Source: PBB1 sp046154125
GTDB lineage: Bacteria; Pseudomonadota; Gammaproteobacteria; Burkholderiales; Burkholderiaceae_C
Direction of reading: 5' to 3'
Assembly (NCBI GenBank): GCA_046154125.1
Contig: JBJXEJ010000009.1
Span: forward strand, 1 to 64,000
DNA: 64,000 nucleotides
A program made the translations under genes and the position numbers. Positions 42,950 to 51,206 of this stretch are shown here, in pieces. The notes under the pieces were generated by a model. It was not told the origin of the DNA and did no database searches. It saw nothing but the letters and a program-made list of their open reading frames with translations. The first letter of the stretch is position 1; the number at the start of each line of letters is the position of its first letter.

Positions 42950-43932
42950 CCCGATCGGCACGCACCCCAGGGCGCCTGCGCCGTCGTGTCGATGCCTGGT
43001 GGCAGGCCCGCTCTCCGCGCACCGACAGTCTGCTGCTGACGCAGCGCAACGTCTACATCCTGCCGACCCGCGCCGGCCTGATGTTCTGCTTCACGCTGGG
43101 GGTGCTGCTGATTGCGTCGATCAACTACCAGTTGAACCTCGGTTATCTGCTGACGTTCCTGCTGGCGGGCAGTGGCGTCGTGTCGATGCACATGACGCAC
43201 AACACGCTGCGCGGCATGACGCTGCACCTGCGGCCGGTGGGCCCGGTGTTCGCGGGTGAAACGGCGCGGCTCGAAGCCGTGCTGTCGAGTCCTGGCGGCG
43301 CGCGTTACGGCATCGGATTGCGCCTGCAGGATGCCGACGCAACGACGCTGGGCTACACCGACGTCCCCGCCGGTGGTCAGGCGCTGCTGCATCTCGGCTT
43401 CATCCCGGCGACACGCGGACAGCATGTGCTGCCAACCCTGAATGCCGAGACACGCTTCCCGCTCGGCCTGTTCCGTGCCTGGGCAGTGTGGCGTCCGGCC
43501 TCGTCGGTGATGGTGTATCCGCAACCCGAGCGTCCCATGGGCGCCTTGCCACCGGCCCGCGCCCTGGCGGGTGGTCCGGTGCAGTCGCGGATCCGCAGCA
43601 GTGGCGAGTTCGAGGGGATCCGCGTCTACCGGCGCGGTGACCCGCTGAAGAGCATCGCCTGGAAGCAGGCCGCCAAGTCGATGGCCAGCGGAGGCGAACT
43701 GGTCAGCCGGGACAGCAGCACGCAGAGCCAGCAGCAGTTGTGGCTCGACTGGCAAAGCTGCGGCATCGGCGGAACCGAGGCACGTCTGTCCCGCCTCACA
43801 GCATGGGTCATCGAGGCCGATCGATGCGATGCCGCCTGGGGCATGAGCCTGCCGGGCCGCGAGATTGCGATCGGCCAAGGCGATATGCACCGCCGCCAGG
43901 GTCTGGAAACCCTGGCGCTGTGGCTGCCGTGA
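42946..43932 (+). CDS. DUF58-domain membrane protein
   Basis: A 328-residue protein with two N-terminal membrane helices (about 42-62 and 66-84) and a C-terminal DUF58 domain with the RVYRRGDPLKSIAWKQAAK-like segment near residue 225. It starts with GTG overlapping the MoxR stop and overlaps TgpA in the same way. Its role is unknown, but the arrangement implies a complex at the inner membrane. DUF58 resembles a VWA-like fold in some analyses. Confidence 0.88.
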   Translation: MTRSARTPGRLRRRVDAWWQARSPRTDSLLLTQRNVYILPTRAGLMFCFTLGVLLIASINYQLNLGYLLTFLLAGSGVVSMHMTHNTLRGMTLHLRPVGPVFAGETARLEAVLSSPGGARYGIGLRLQDADATTLGYTDVPAGGQALLHLGFIPATRGQHVLPTLNAETRFPLGLFRAWAVWRPASSVMVYPQPERPMGALPPARALAGGPVQSRIRSSGEFEGIRVYRRGDPLKSIAWKQAAKSMASGGELVSRDSSTQSQQQLWLDWQSCGIGGTEARLSRLTAWVIEADRCDAAWGMSLPGREIAIGQGDMHRRQGLETLALWLP

Positions 43933-45995
43933 ATGCACGCCTGTTGGCCTGGCCCGGCTGGGCCTGTCTGCCGCGAGAGACGCGAGACACGCTGTTTCTG
44001 CTCGCTGTCATTGGCTGGACGGTGTTGCCGCACCTGTGGCACCTGCCGCTGTGGTGCACTGCACTCACGGGCATCGTGCTGCTGTGGCGTGCGCGGCTTG
44101 CACTGATCGGCGCGGCGCTGCCAGGGCGCTGGATGCTTCTCGGCGTGCTGGTGACGGCAGCCGGTCTGACCTTCTGGTCCTACCGCTCGATGCTCGGCAA
44201 GGAACCCGGCGTGACGATGGCCGTCGCGTTGATGGCCTTGAAGACGCTCGAACTGCGCGCGCGCCGCGATGCGTTCGTGGTGTTCTTCCTCGGATTCTTC
44301 CTGATCCTGACGCAGTTCCTGTACTCGCAAAGCCTGCCAGTCGCCGCCGCGATGCTGGTGTCGATCTGGGGACTGCTGACCGCGCTCGTGCTGGCCCACA
44401 TGCCGGCCGGCTCGCCCAGCCTGCGCCAGGCGGCCGGACTGGCCGGCAAGACCGCGCTGCTGGGCGCGCCGGTGATGGCGCTGCTGTTCGTGCTGTTCCC
44501 GCGCATCGGACCGCTCTGGGGCATTCCGCAGGACGGCCTGTCCAGCACCGGGCTGTCGAACGTCATGAGCATGGGCACCGTGGCCGCATTGGCACAGGAC
44601 GACAGCGTTGCGCTGCGCATACGCTTCGAGGGTCCGCCGCCTGCGCCCCGGGATATCTACTTCCGCGGCCCGGTCCTGGGGCATTTCGACGGTCGCGAGT
44701 GGACGCCTCTCAAGCCGAGCTTCCCGGCCCCGATGACGCCGAGCGCCGATCTGCGCGTCGAGGGCGAGCCGATCCGCTATGAAATGACGCTCGAACCACT
44801 GCGACTGGCGGTCATTCCGATGCTTGAAGCCAGCCCCGAAGCCCCGGTGATCGAAGGCGTTCGGGTCGCGCAGCGCGACGACCTTCAATGGGTGGCAGAA
44901 CGTCCGGTCTACGAGCGCATCCGATTCAACGGCGTCGCCTACCCGCGCTTCAGGCACGGCCCGCAGCAACCGATGATCGGCCTGCAGGACTACATCGACC
45001 TGCCTCCCGGCCACAACCCACGCACGCTGGCGTGGGCAGTCTCACTGCGCCAGGACCCACGCTATGCACAGGCCGACCCGACCACGCTGGCGCAGGTGTT
45101 GATGACCCAGATCCGCAGCGGCGGCTACGGCTACACGCTGACGCCGGGCCTCTACGGCGAGCAAGACCCCCGCAACGCCATCGACGAGTTCTGGTTCGAC
45201 CGCAAGCTCGGCTTCTGCGAACACTATGCGGCCGCATTCGTCGTGTTGATGCGCGCGCTCGACGTGCCGGCGCGCGTGGTCACCGGCTACCAGGGGCTGG
45301 ACCCGACGCCCGTCGACGGCTACCGCATCGTGCGGCAGAGCTATGCACACGCCTGGGCCGAGTACTGGCAGGCAGACGTCGGCTGGGTGCGCGCCGACCC
45401 GACCTCGGTGGTGGCGCCCGATCGGGTGCTGCGCAGCCGGCCACTGGTGGTGCCGTCAGGTCTGGTGGCAGGGGCATTGAACGGCGTCAACCCGCAGTTG
45501 CTGGCGGGTCTGCGCGATGGCTGGGAGGCGCTGAACAACCGCTGGAATCAGTGGGTGCTCAGTTATTCGCGCGGGTCGCAACTCGATCTCCTGCGGCGCC
45601 TGGGCTTCAACTCGCCAGACTGGGAGGACCTGACGTTGCTGCTGATCGGGGCGCTGAGCACGCTGACGCTGGCCGGCGCAGCGTGGGCCTGGTGGGATCG
45701 CCACCACACCAACCCCTGGGTTCGTCAACTTCATCGCCTGCGCGTGGCACTGCGAAGACTGGGCGTCAGCGCGGCCGATCACGAAGCGCCGCGTACCCTG
45801 GCGCAGCGGGTCCGGAGTCAACTGGGCGACGCAGGAGAGCCACTTGCTGCGCTGCTCGATCGGATCGATGCGCAACGATATGGGAGTCGAGGTCCCGCAC
45901 ACCCGGATCACGGGCTGACCCGCGAGTTCCTGTCCCGCGCAAAGCGTTGGAAACCGCTCGCCAGCGACCGGCTGCCCCGAACCGGCCCTCGATAA
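43929..45995 (+). CDS. TgpA-type membrane transglutaminase-like protein
   Basis: A 688-residue membrane protein with about six N-terminal helices (residues 15-195), then a periplasmic domain with a transglutaminase-like triad: C430 in GFCEHYAAAF, H474 in YAHAWAEYW and D490 in RADPTS. A further helix lies near residue 570 and a cytoplasmic DUF4129-like tail follows. TgpA of Pseudomonas aeruginosa is essential and has transglutaminase activity in vitro. The start is GTG at 43929, overlapping the DUF58 stop. It closes the MoxR-DUF58-TgpA operon. Confidence 0.9.
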   Translation: MNARLLAWPGWACLPRETRDTLFLLAVIGWTVLPHLWHLPLWCTALTGIVLLWRARLALIGAALPGRWMLLGVLVTAAGLTFWSYRSMLGKEPGVTMAVALMALKTLELRARRDAFVVFFLGFFLILTQFLYSQSLPVAAAMLVSIWGLLTALVLAHMPAGSPSLRQAAGLAGKTALLGAPVMALLFVLFPRIGPLWGIPQDGLSSTGLSNVMSMGTVAALAQDDSVALRIRFEGPPPAPRDIYFRGPVLGHFDGREWTPLKPSFPAPMTPSADLRVEGEPIRYEMTLEPLRLAVIPMLEASPEAPVIEGVRVAQRDDLQWVAERPVYERIRFNGVAYPRFRHGPQQPMIGLQDYIDLPPGHNPRTLAWAVSLRQDPRYAQADPTTLAQVLMTQIRSGGYGYTLTPGLYGEQDPRNAIDEFWFDRKLGFCEHYAAAFVVLMRALDVPARVVTGYQGLDPTPVDGYRIVRQSYAHAWAEYWQADVGWVRADPTSVVAPDRVLRSRPLVVPSGLVAGALNGVNPQLLAGLRDGWEALNNRWNQWVLSYSRGSQLDLLRRLGFNSPDWEDLTLLLIGALSTLTLAGAAWAWWDRHHTNPWVRQLHRLRVALRRLGVSAADHEAPRTLAQRVRSQLGDAGEPLAALLDRIDAQRYGSRGPAHPDHGLTREFLSRAKRWKPLASDRLPRTGPR

Positions 45996-46002
45996 TCGAT
46001 CG

Positions 46003-47229
46003 ATGAAACTTGCGCACGCCGACGCCCTTCCCTCAAGCGGTTGCACGCCACGGCCACATCCGACTCTGTCGATGATCGCCTGGGCACAGGCCATGAGTGT
46101 TGCACTGGCGGTGCTGGCACCGACAGCCAGCCACACTGCGGACGGCAGGCTCGCGCTCGCTGCCAAGGCAGGTACAGCGAAGAAGGTTCAGACGATGCGC
46201 GCCCGGCCTGCGATTCGCTCGGATGCCGATCCCGACATCGTGACCTACGGTCGGCGCGCCGACGTGATGCAGTTCGGCGCCGACGTGGCAGCGCGACAGG
46301 GTCTCGATGTCGAAGCGGTGCAGGCCGCGCTGGCACAGTCCCGGTTCGTGCCCGCTGTCGTCAAGTTCATCATGCCGCCGCCCACAGGCAGTGCGAAGAA
46401 CTGGGCGGCGTATCGCGCTCGCTTCATCGAGCCCCGACGCATCAGTGCGGGCGTGGCGTTCTGGCGCGCCAACGAGGCCTGGCTGACGCTCGCCGAGCAG
46501 CGCTTCGGGGTGCCGCCGGAGATCGTCGTCGGCATCGTCGGCGTCGAGACGTTGTACGGCCGGCATATGGGTGGCTTCCGCGTCATCGATGCACTGGCGA
46601 CTCTTTCGTTCGACTTCCCGACCGAGCGCAAGGACCGCAGCGCCTTCTTCCGCGACGAGCTGGAGCAGCTGCTCGTGATGAGCCAGCGCGAGGACCGCGA
46701 CCCCCAGACTTTCAAGGGCAGCTACGCTGGCGCCCTGGGCATGCCGCAGTTCATGCCGAGCAGTGTCAACAAGTACGCGATCGATTTCGATGAAGACGGC
46801 CATATCGACCTGCACGCCAGCGCCGCCGATGTGATAGGCAGCGTCGCGCACTACCTGGCCGAGTTCGGCTGGCAGCGCGGTCTGCCGACGCATTTCGAGG
46901 TGGCTGCGCCCAGCGATCCGGGCGAGCGGGCCGTGCTGCTCGGTCCCGACATCTTGCCGACCTTCACACTGCAACAGTTGATCGATCATGGCGCGGTGTT
47001 CGCAGCCCGGGCGCCTGCCCTGGCCGCCTCGGGCGCAGGGCAAGAGGGCGGCGACGCAGCCTCAGAAGACACCGGCCTGCTCGCGCTGGTGGAGCTGCAA
47101 AACGGCAGTGATGCACCCAGCTACCTGGCCGGCACCGCCAACTTCTACGCGATCACTCGCTACAACTGGTCGAGCTACTACGCGATGGCAGTCATCGATC
47201 TGGGGCGGGCCATCAGACGGGCGCGCTGA
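46003..47229 (+). CDS. mltB: Lytic murein transglycosylase B
   Basis: A 408-residue MltB-family enzyme. An N-terminal hydrophobic stretch (about 25-45) exports it to the periplasm; a lipobox is not obvious. The catalytic glutamate is E182 in GVETLYGR, followed by YAGALGMPQFMPS and IGSVAHYL. It cleaves the glycan of peptidoglycan to 1,6-anhydromuropeptides. Two Met start candidates exist (46003 and 46072), neither with a clear ribosome site. It follows TgpA by seven bases, perhaps read from the same promoter. Confidence 0.92.
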   Translation: MKLAHADALPSSGCTPRPHPTLSMIAWAQAMSVALAVLAPTASHTADGRLALAAKAGTAKKVQTMRARPAIRSDADPDIVTYGRRADVMQFGADVAARQGLDVEAVQAALAQSRFVPAVVKFIMPPPTGSAKNWAAYRARFIEPRRISAGVAFWRANEAWLTLAEQRFGVPPEIVVGIVGVETLYGRHMGGFRVIDALATLSFDFPTERKDRSAFFRDELEQLLVMSQREDRDPQTFKGSYAGALGMPQFMPSSVNKYAIDFDEDGHIDLHASAADVIGSVAHYLAEFGWQRGLPTHFEVAAPSDPGERAVLLGPDILPTFTLQQLIDHGAVFAARAPALAASGAGQEGGDAASEDTGLLALVELQNGSDAPSYLAGTANFYAITRYNWSSYYAMAVIDLGRAIRRAR

Positions 47230-47473
47230 ACGGTCCGACATCCTGGCAGGCGCCGATCCACGCGTCGAGATCGGGCACCTCCGCCATCTCGAGGCCGCAG
47301 CTCAGATCCCAGCTCGAGTCGTACCAGCCCGGTCCGCTGACGGCGCGTGCGCCGCCCTCGGCCAACGTCTCGACGGACCTCGCAGGCAGCGGGAAGGCCG
47401 GACACAGCGAAAGAAAAACGAGCGCCCGCGCGATGCGATCGGGCGATGGTCGGTTTGAACCGAGACTGAACAT
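47213..47473 (-). CDS. Small conserved-looking hypothetical protein
   Basis: An 86-residue protein with no known domain. AGGAG lies six bases before the ATG, good support for translation. It has a hydrophobic stretch (ALVFLSLCPAFPLPA, residues 17-31) and a C-terminal tryptophan- and glycine-containing segment (GPGWYDSSWDLSCGLEM) that I recall from short hypothetical proteins of Burkholderiales. It overlaps the 3' end of mltB by 17 bases on the opposite strand. Function unknown. Confidence 0.6.
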   Translation of the reverse strand: MFSLGSNRPSPDRIARALVFLSLCPAFPLPARSVETLAEGGARAVSGPGWYDSSWDLSCGLEMAEVPDLDAWIGACQDVGPFSAPV

Positions 47474-47628
47474 GGTGGGCTCCTGAACGGGTGTCGACCG
47501 GTTCGATCGATGACGTCAGTTTTCCGGGACAGCAACGCGCCGGCCATCCCGCCGAGGGGTCGATGGCGGGGTCGAAGTGCACCCCTTGAAGCACCACCCA
47601 GGAAGGGGGCGCTCGCGACCCCACCTAT

Positions 47629-48561
47629 TCAGGTCTGAGGGATCACGCTGACCGACACGTCCATGCCTTGCATCATGCCGCCGCCAAGAATCACGCCGCG
47701 CAGAGGCACGACGTCTGCAAAATCGGCGCCCCAGGCGAGCGTGATGTAGCGGCGGTCGGCGATCTGGTCGTTGGTGGGATCGAATTCGATCCAGCCGTGA
47801 CCCGGCAGGTAGGCGGCGACCCAGGCGTGCGACGCGTCGACCCCCATCAGGCGGGGCATGCCGGGCGGCGGGTCGGTCAGCAGGTAGCCGGAGACGTAAC
47901 GTGCCGACAAGCCATGTCCACGCAGGCAGGCCAGCATCAGATGCGCGAAGTCCTGACAGACGCCGCGACGATGCTGCAGCACCTCATCGACCGAGGTGCT
48001 GACCGTCGTCGCACCGGCATCGAACTCGAAGTCGTCGTGAATGCGATGTGTCAGATCGGTCAACGCCTCGACCCACGGGCGGTCGGGACGCAGCGACTGC
48101 GCGGCATACAAGCGCGCCGCCTCGGACAACGGCACGAGTTGTGTCGGCTCGGCCATGCGTGCCGCGTTCAGGTCCTCCGATTCGTCGGGCCGCCAGCGCA
48201 CGGCATCACGCGCCGCATCGACGGTCATGGGCTCGGAGGAATCGAAACGCGGTCGATCTCCCACCTCGACCTGGCAATGCATCCGGACACGCAACTGGCG
48301 ATGCGCCCCATGCAGGCCGAAATGCGAGATCGAATTGCCGAAACTGTCGGTGGCCTCGTGACGCTCGTCGGGCGGGGGATCGATCTGCAGGCTGTGCGAC
48401 ACCAGCCGCTGCCAAGGCAGAGCCCGAGGTGTCAGGCGTCCGAGCTGCCACGATTGCGACACAGGCGCGGTGTAGGAATAACGCGTCTCGTGCTCGACCG
48501 TGTAGCGGTCGAATTCGGTTGCCGCTGGCGATTGCTGGTACTGCGTCTGTTGTTGAGACAT
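47629..48561 (-). CDS. Transglutaminase-like cysteine peptidase family protein (module B)
   Basis: A 310-residue cytoplasmic protein. A beta-rich N-terminal region (YTVEHETRYSYTAPV) is typical of bacterial transglutaminase-like proteins. The triad is C202 in GVCQDFAHLM, H245 in DASHAWVAAY and D261 in EFDPTN. No signal peptide or membrane segment is present. The same architecture forms the start of the DUF2126 protein in the neighbouring module. It lies 22 bp after the ATP-grasp/alpha-E fusion. Activity could be peptide-bond cleavage or amide formation. Confidence 0.9.
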   Translation of the reverse strand: MSQQQTQYQQSPAATEFDRYTVEHETRYSYTAPVSQSWQLGRLTPRALPWQRLVSHSLQIDPPPDERHEATDSFGNSISHFGLHGAHRQLRVRMHCQVEVGDRPRFDSSEPMTVDAARDAVRWRPDESEDLNAARMAEPTQLVPLSEAARLYAAQSLRPDRPWVEALTDLTHRIHDDFEFDAGATTVSTSVDEVLQHRRGVCQDFAHLMLACLRGHGLSARYVSGYLLTDPPPGMPRLMGVDASHAWVAAYLPGHGWIEFDPTNDQIADRRYITLAWGADFADVVPLRGVILGGGMMQGMDVSVSVIPQT

Positions 48562-48583
48562 CGGGCCGGGTCCAGGACGGCGC

Positions 48584-51088
48584 TCAGGCCACCAGCGACA
48601 GCACGCTGCGCGACGCGGCGTGCGAGAAGAATTTCAGCGTCAACTCGTCGGACACGGCGTGCGCGGCCCGCTGCAACTGCGCCAGTACATCGGCCAGCAC
48701 CTCGCTTTCGGGGTGCAGGTCGCGGGCCTCGAGGTGCCGCAACGCGGTGTGCGCCGGTGCCAGCACGTCGCTGGCAAATCGACCGTGGCTCAACTCGAGC
48801 TTGGCCACGTACTCGGCCAAGCCCTTGAGCTGGAACGCGACCGAGCGCGGGTTGACCTCGTCGCGCAGCAGCAGGTCGAGCACCGGCAGCCACTCGGGGG
48901 CGACCAGGTAACGCGAGCGGTAGGTGACGGTCGAGTCTGCGTATTCGAGCAACCAGTCGAGGCCGTGCGTGCGCCCTTCGTCGATGGCGACCTGCAGCAC
49001 ATTGCACAGCGTGGACAGACGCTCGATGCGCCGACCGATCGACAGGAAACGCCAGCCGACGCCACGTGTCATCCCGTCGAGGACGAAGCCGGACAGCGTC
49101 ATCATCGACGTCACCGCACGGTCCAGCCAACCCATGGCGAGGGGCAGGCCCAGGCTGGTCGACGACAACCCGCGCTGGAAGACCGGATCGGCGATCAGCT
49201 GATTGAGCGATCGCCAGTGGTCGGCCGACATGCGGTCCCGCAGGTTGAAGGCCACGCGCGACAGCTGCCGCAGGCGCTCGCTCAAACCCTCCTCGGGGTG
49301 GGTCGCGGCACGCAGAAGGTCCGTGCTCGGGTGCTCGGTGTTGTCGATCAAGCCGAAGCGCTGGGCGAGGATCAGCGTCGGTGGAACTCCGTCGGTCTGC
49401 TCGCGAGAATCGTCCAGCACATCGCTGATCGCCACACGCAACAGCCGGGCGGCGGAATCGCACCGCTCGCCGTAGCGGCCGAACCAAAACAGGTTCTCGG
49501 CGGCCCGCGACGGGACATTGGCCCGGGTGGCCACGAGATCCTGCGGCTTGACTGTGCGACTCAGCAAAGAGAACGAGGCATTGACAGGGGCGTCGGAAAG
49601 CACCCAGGTGTCCTTCGAGCGGCCGCCCCGCTGCATCGCGATGACGCGGGAGCGATCGTCGCCCGCCACGCGTGTCAATCCGCCCGGCATCACGTGGTAG
49701 CCGTTCGGCGTCGCCACCGCGAAGACACGCAGGCCGACGGTCCGGGAACTGAGCAGTTCCGAATGATCGGGGGCCGTGCCCTGTTCGAGCACCGGCGCCT
49801 GAGAGACGTGCACCCACTCCTGCGCAACGTAACGCTGGGGCCGCGCGGCGACCTGCTCGCGCAAGGCGGCACGCTCCTTCGTCGAGAGGTCGGCGCCGAA
49901 CACGGCCGGCTCGCGTATCGATCGTTCAAGCGGCTTGATGATGAGCTTGTCGAGGCGGCTCCAGGCGTCGTCGAGCGCAGCGGGCTCTCCCAGCCACCAG
50001 GTGGCCACCGATGGCAGGCGCAGGGGCTCGCCGAGCAACCTTTCGCTGAGCTTCGGCAGGTAGCCCAGCAGCGCGCCGGACTCCAGCACGCCCGAACCCA
50101 GCGCATTCGCCAGCAGCACCGTACCGCGCCGGGCGCAGTCGGTGAGCCCCGGCACACCGAGCGCCGAATCGGAACGCAACTCCAGTGGGTCGCAGTAGTC
50201 GTCATCCTGGCGCCTCAGCACCGCGTTGACCCGCTTCAGGCCTTCGACGGTCTTCATCCACACGCAACCATCGCGCACCGTCAGGTCGCTGCCTTCGACC
50301 AGCGGGAATCCCAGGTAGCGAGCCAGCAATGCATGCTCGAAATAGGTTTCGTTGTAAGGACCAGGCGTGAGGAGCACGACCAGCGGGTTGGCGCGTTCGG
50401 ATGAGCGATCGACCACGTCCTTCGGAGCCCAGCGCAGCAGCGATTCGCGCAGCGCATCGAAAAACGAGGCCAGATGCTGGACATGCAGGTCCCGGAACAT
50501 CTGCGGGAACACACGAGAGACGACCAGCCGGTTCTCCAGCGCATAGCCTGCTCCCGAAGGGGCCTGGGTGCGGTCGTTGACCACCCACCAGTGGCCGTCG
50601 GGCGAGCGCGCCAGGTCGGCTGCGTAGTTGAACAGGTGCACGCCACCGGGCGGACGGATGCCCTGCACCTGATGCAGGTAGCCACTGTGGCCGAAGATGA
50701 TTGACGGCGGGATCGCACCCGAGCGCAGCAGTTCCTGGGAGCCGTAGATGTCACCCAGCACGCGGTTCAGGAGATCGGCACGCTGCGCAATTCCGGCGGC
50801 GATCTCGTCCCACTCGCTGGCCGACAACAGCAATGGCAGCGGATCGACTTCCCAGGGCCGGTCGGCTCCTTTCGGGTCGGCGTAGACGTTGTACGTGATC
50901 CCGTTCTCGCGGATCTCGCTTTCCATCAGCGCCAGCGTCTCGCTGACCTCCAGGCCCTGACGTGCCGCCAGGGAGCGCAGGAATGCATCCCAGTGCGGCC
51001 TGGGGGACCCCGGAGCAGACAGCAACTCGTCGTAGCGCCCCTCGACCGAGACATAACCTGAAAGCAATCTACTCAACATGTCAGACAA
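48584..51088 (-). CDS. Circularly permuted ATP-grasp fused to alpha-E domain (module B)
   Basis: An 834-residue fusion. Residues about 1-500 are a circularly permuted ATP-grasp ligase, with VVLLTPGPYNETYFEHALLA near 237 and RGGRSKDTWVLSD ending it. Residues about 522-834 are an alpha-E domain beginning SRAAENLFWFGRYGER. Each half resembles one of two adjacent genes of module A (ATP-grasp at 55668, alpha-E at 54629), so the fusion shows the two act together. A TTG start with GGAG four bases upstream is used; an ATG nine bases on (51079) is possible. It is probably a peptide or amino-acid ligase; substrates are unknown. Confidence 0.88.
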   Translation of the reverse strand: MSDMLSRLLSGYVSVEGRYDELLSAPGSPRPHWDAFLRSLAARQGLEVSETLALMESEIRENGITYNVYADPKGADRPWEVDPLPLLLSASEWDEIAAGIAQRADLLNRVLGDIYGSQELLRSGAIPPSIIFGHSGYLHQVQGIRPPGGVHLFNYAADLARSPDGHWWVVNDRTQAPSGAGYALENRLVVSRVFPQMFRDLHVQHLASFFDALRESLLRWAPKDVVDRSSERANPLVVLLTPGPYNETYFEHALLARYLGFPLVEGSDLTVRDGCVWMKTVEGLKRVNAVLRRQDDDYCDPLELRSDSALGVPGLTDCARRGTVLLANALGSGVLESGALLGYLPKLSERLLGEPLRLPSVATWWLGEPAALDDAWSRLDKLIIKPLERSIREPAVFGADLSTKERAALREQVAARPQRYVAQEWVHVSQAPVLEQGTAPDHSELLSSRTVGLRVFAVATPNGYHVMPGGLTRVAGDDRSRVIAMQRGGRSKDTWVLSDAPVNASFSLLSRTVKPQDLVATRANVPSRAAENLFWFGRYGERCDSAARLLRVAISDVLDDSREQTDGVPPTLILAQRFGLIDNTEHPSTDLLRAATHPEEGLSERLRQLSRVAFNLRDRMSADHWRSLNQLIADPVFQRGLSSTSLGLPLAMGWLDRAVTSMMTLSGFVLDGMTRGVGWRFLSIGRRIERLSTLCNVLQVAIDEGRTHGLDWLLEYADSTVTYRSRYLVAPEWLPVLDLLLRDEVNPRSVAFQLKGLAEYVAKLELSHGRFASDVLAPAHTALRHLEARDLHPESEVLADVLAQLQRAAHAVSDELTLKFFSHAASRSVLSLVA

Positions 51089-51159
51089 CCAACTCCATCG
51101 GACCCATTGTCATACGCGGGCCCCGCGGCTTCGGTCGCCGGCTGGTCGCAACACCGATG

Positions 51160-51198
51160 TGAAAACCCCGAGGTGCGCGTTCACACGCCACCTCGGGG
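51160..51198 (-). terminator. Intrinsic terminator after the transglutaminase/DUF2126 gene
   Basis: Read on the minus strand, a stem of ten paired bases (arms 51189-51198 and 51166-51175, CCCCGAGGTG/CACCTCGGGG) extends inwards by three more pairs past a bulge and is followed by TTTT. It starts nine bases after the stop at 51207 and should separate modules A and B into two transcripts. Confidence 0.8.
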
Positions 51199-51206
51199 CG
51201 GCCGGC

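Noticed and set aside
48620..50404. 594-residue plus-strand frame opposite the ATP-grasp/alpha-E fusion
   Set aside because: Shadow of a real gene; no start signal or domain.
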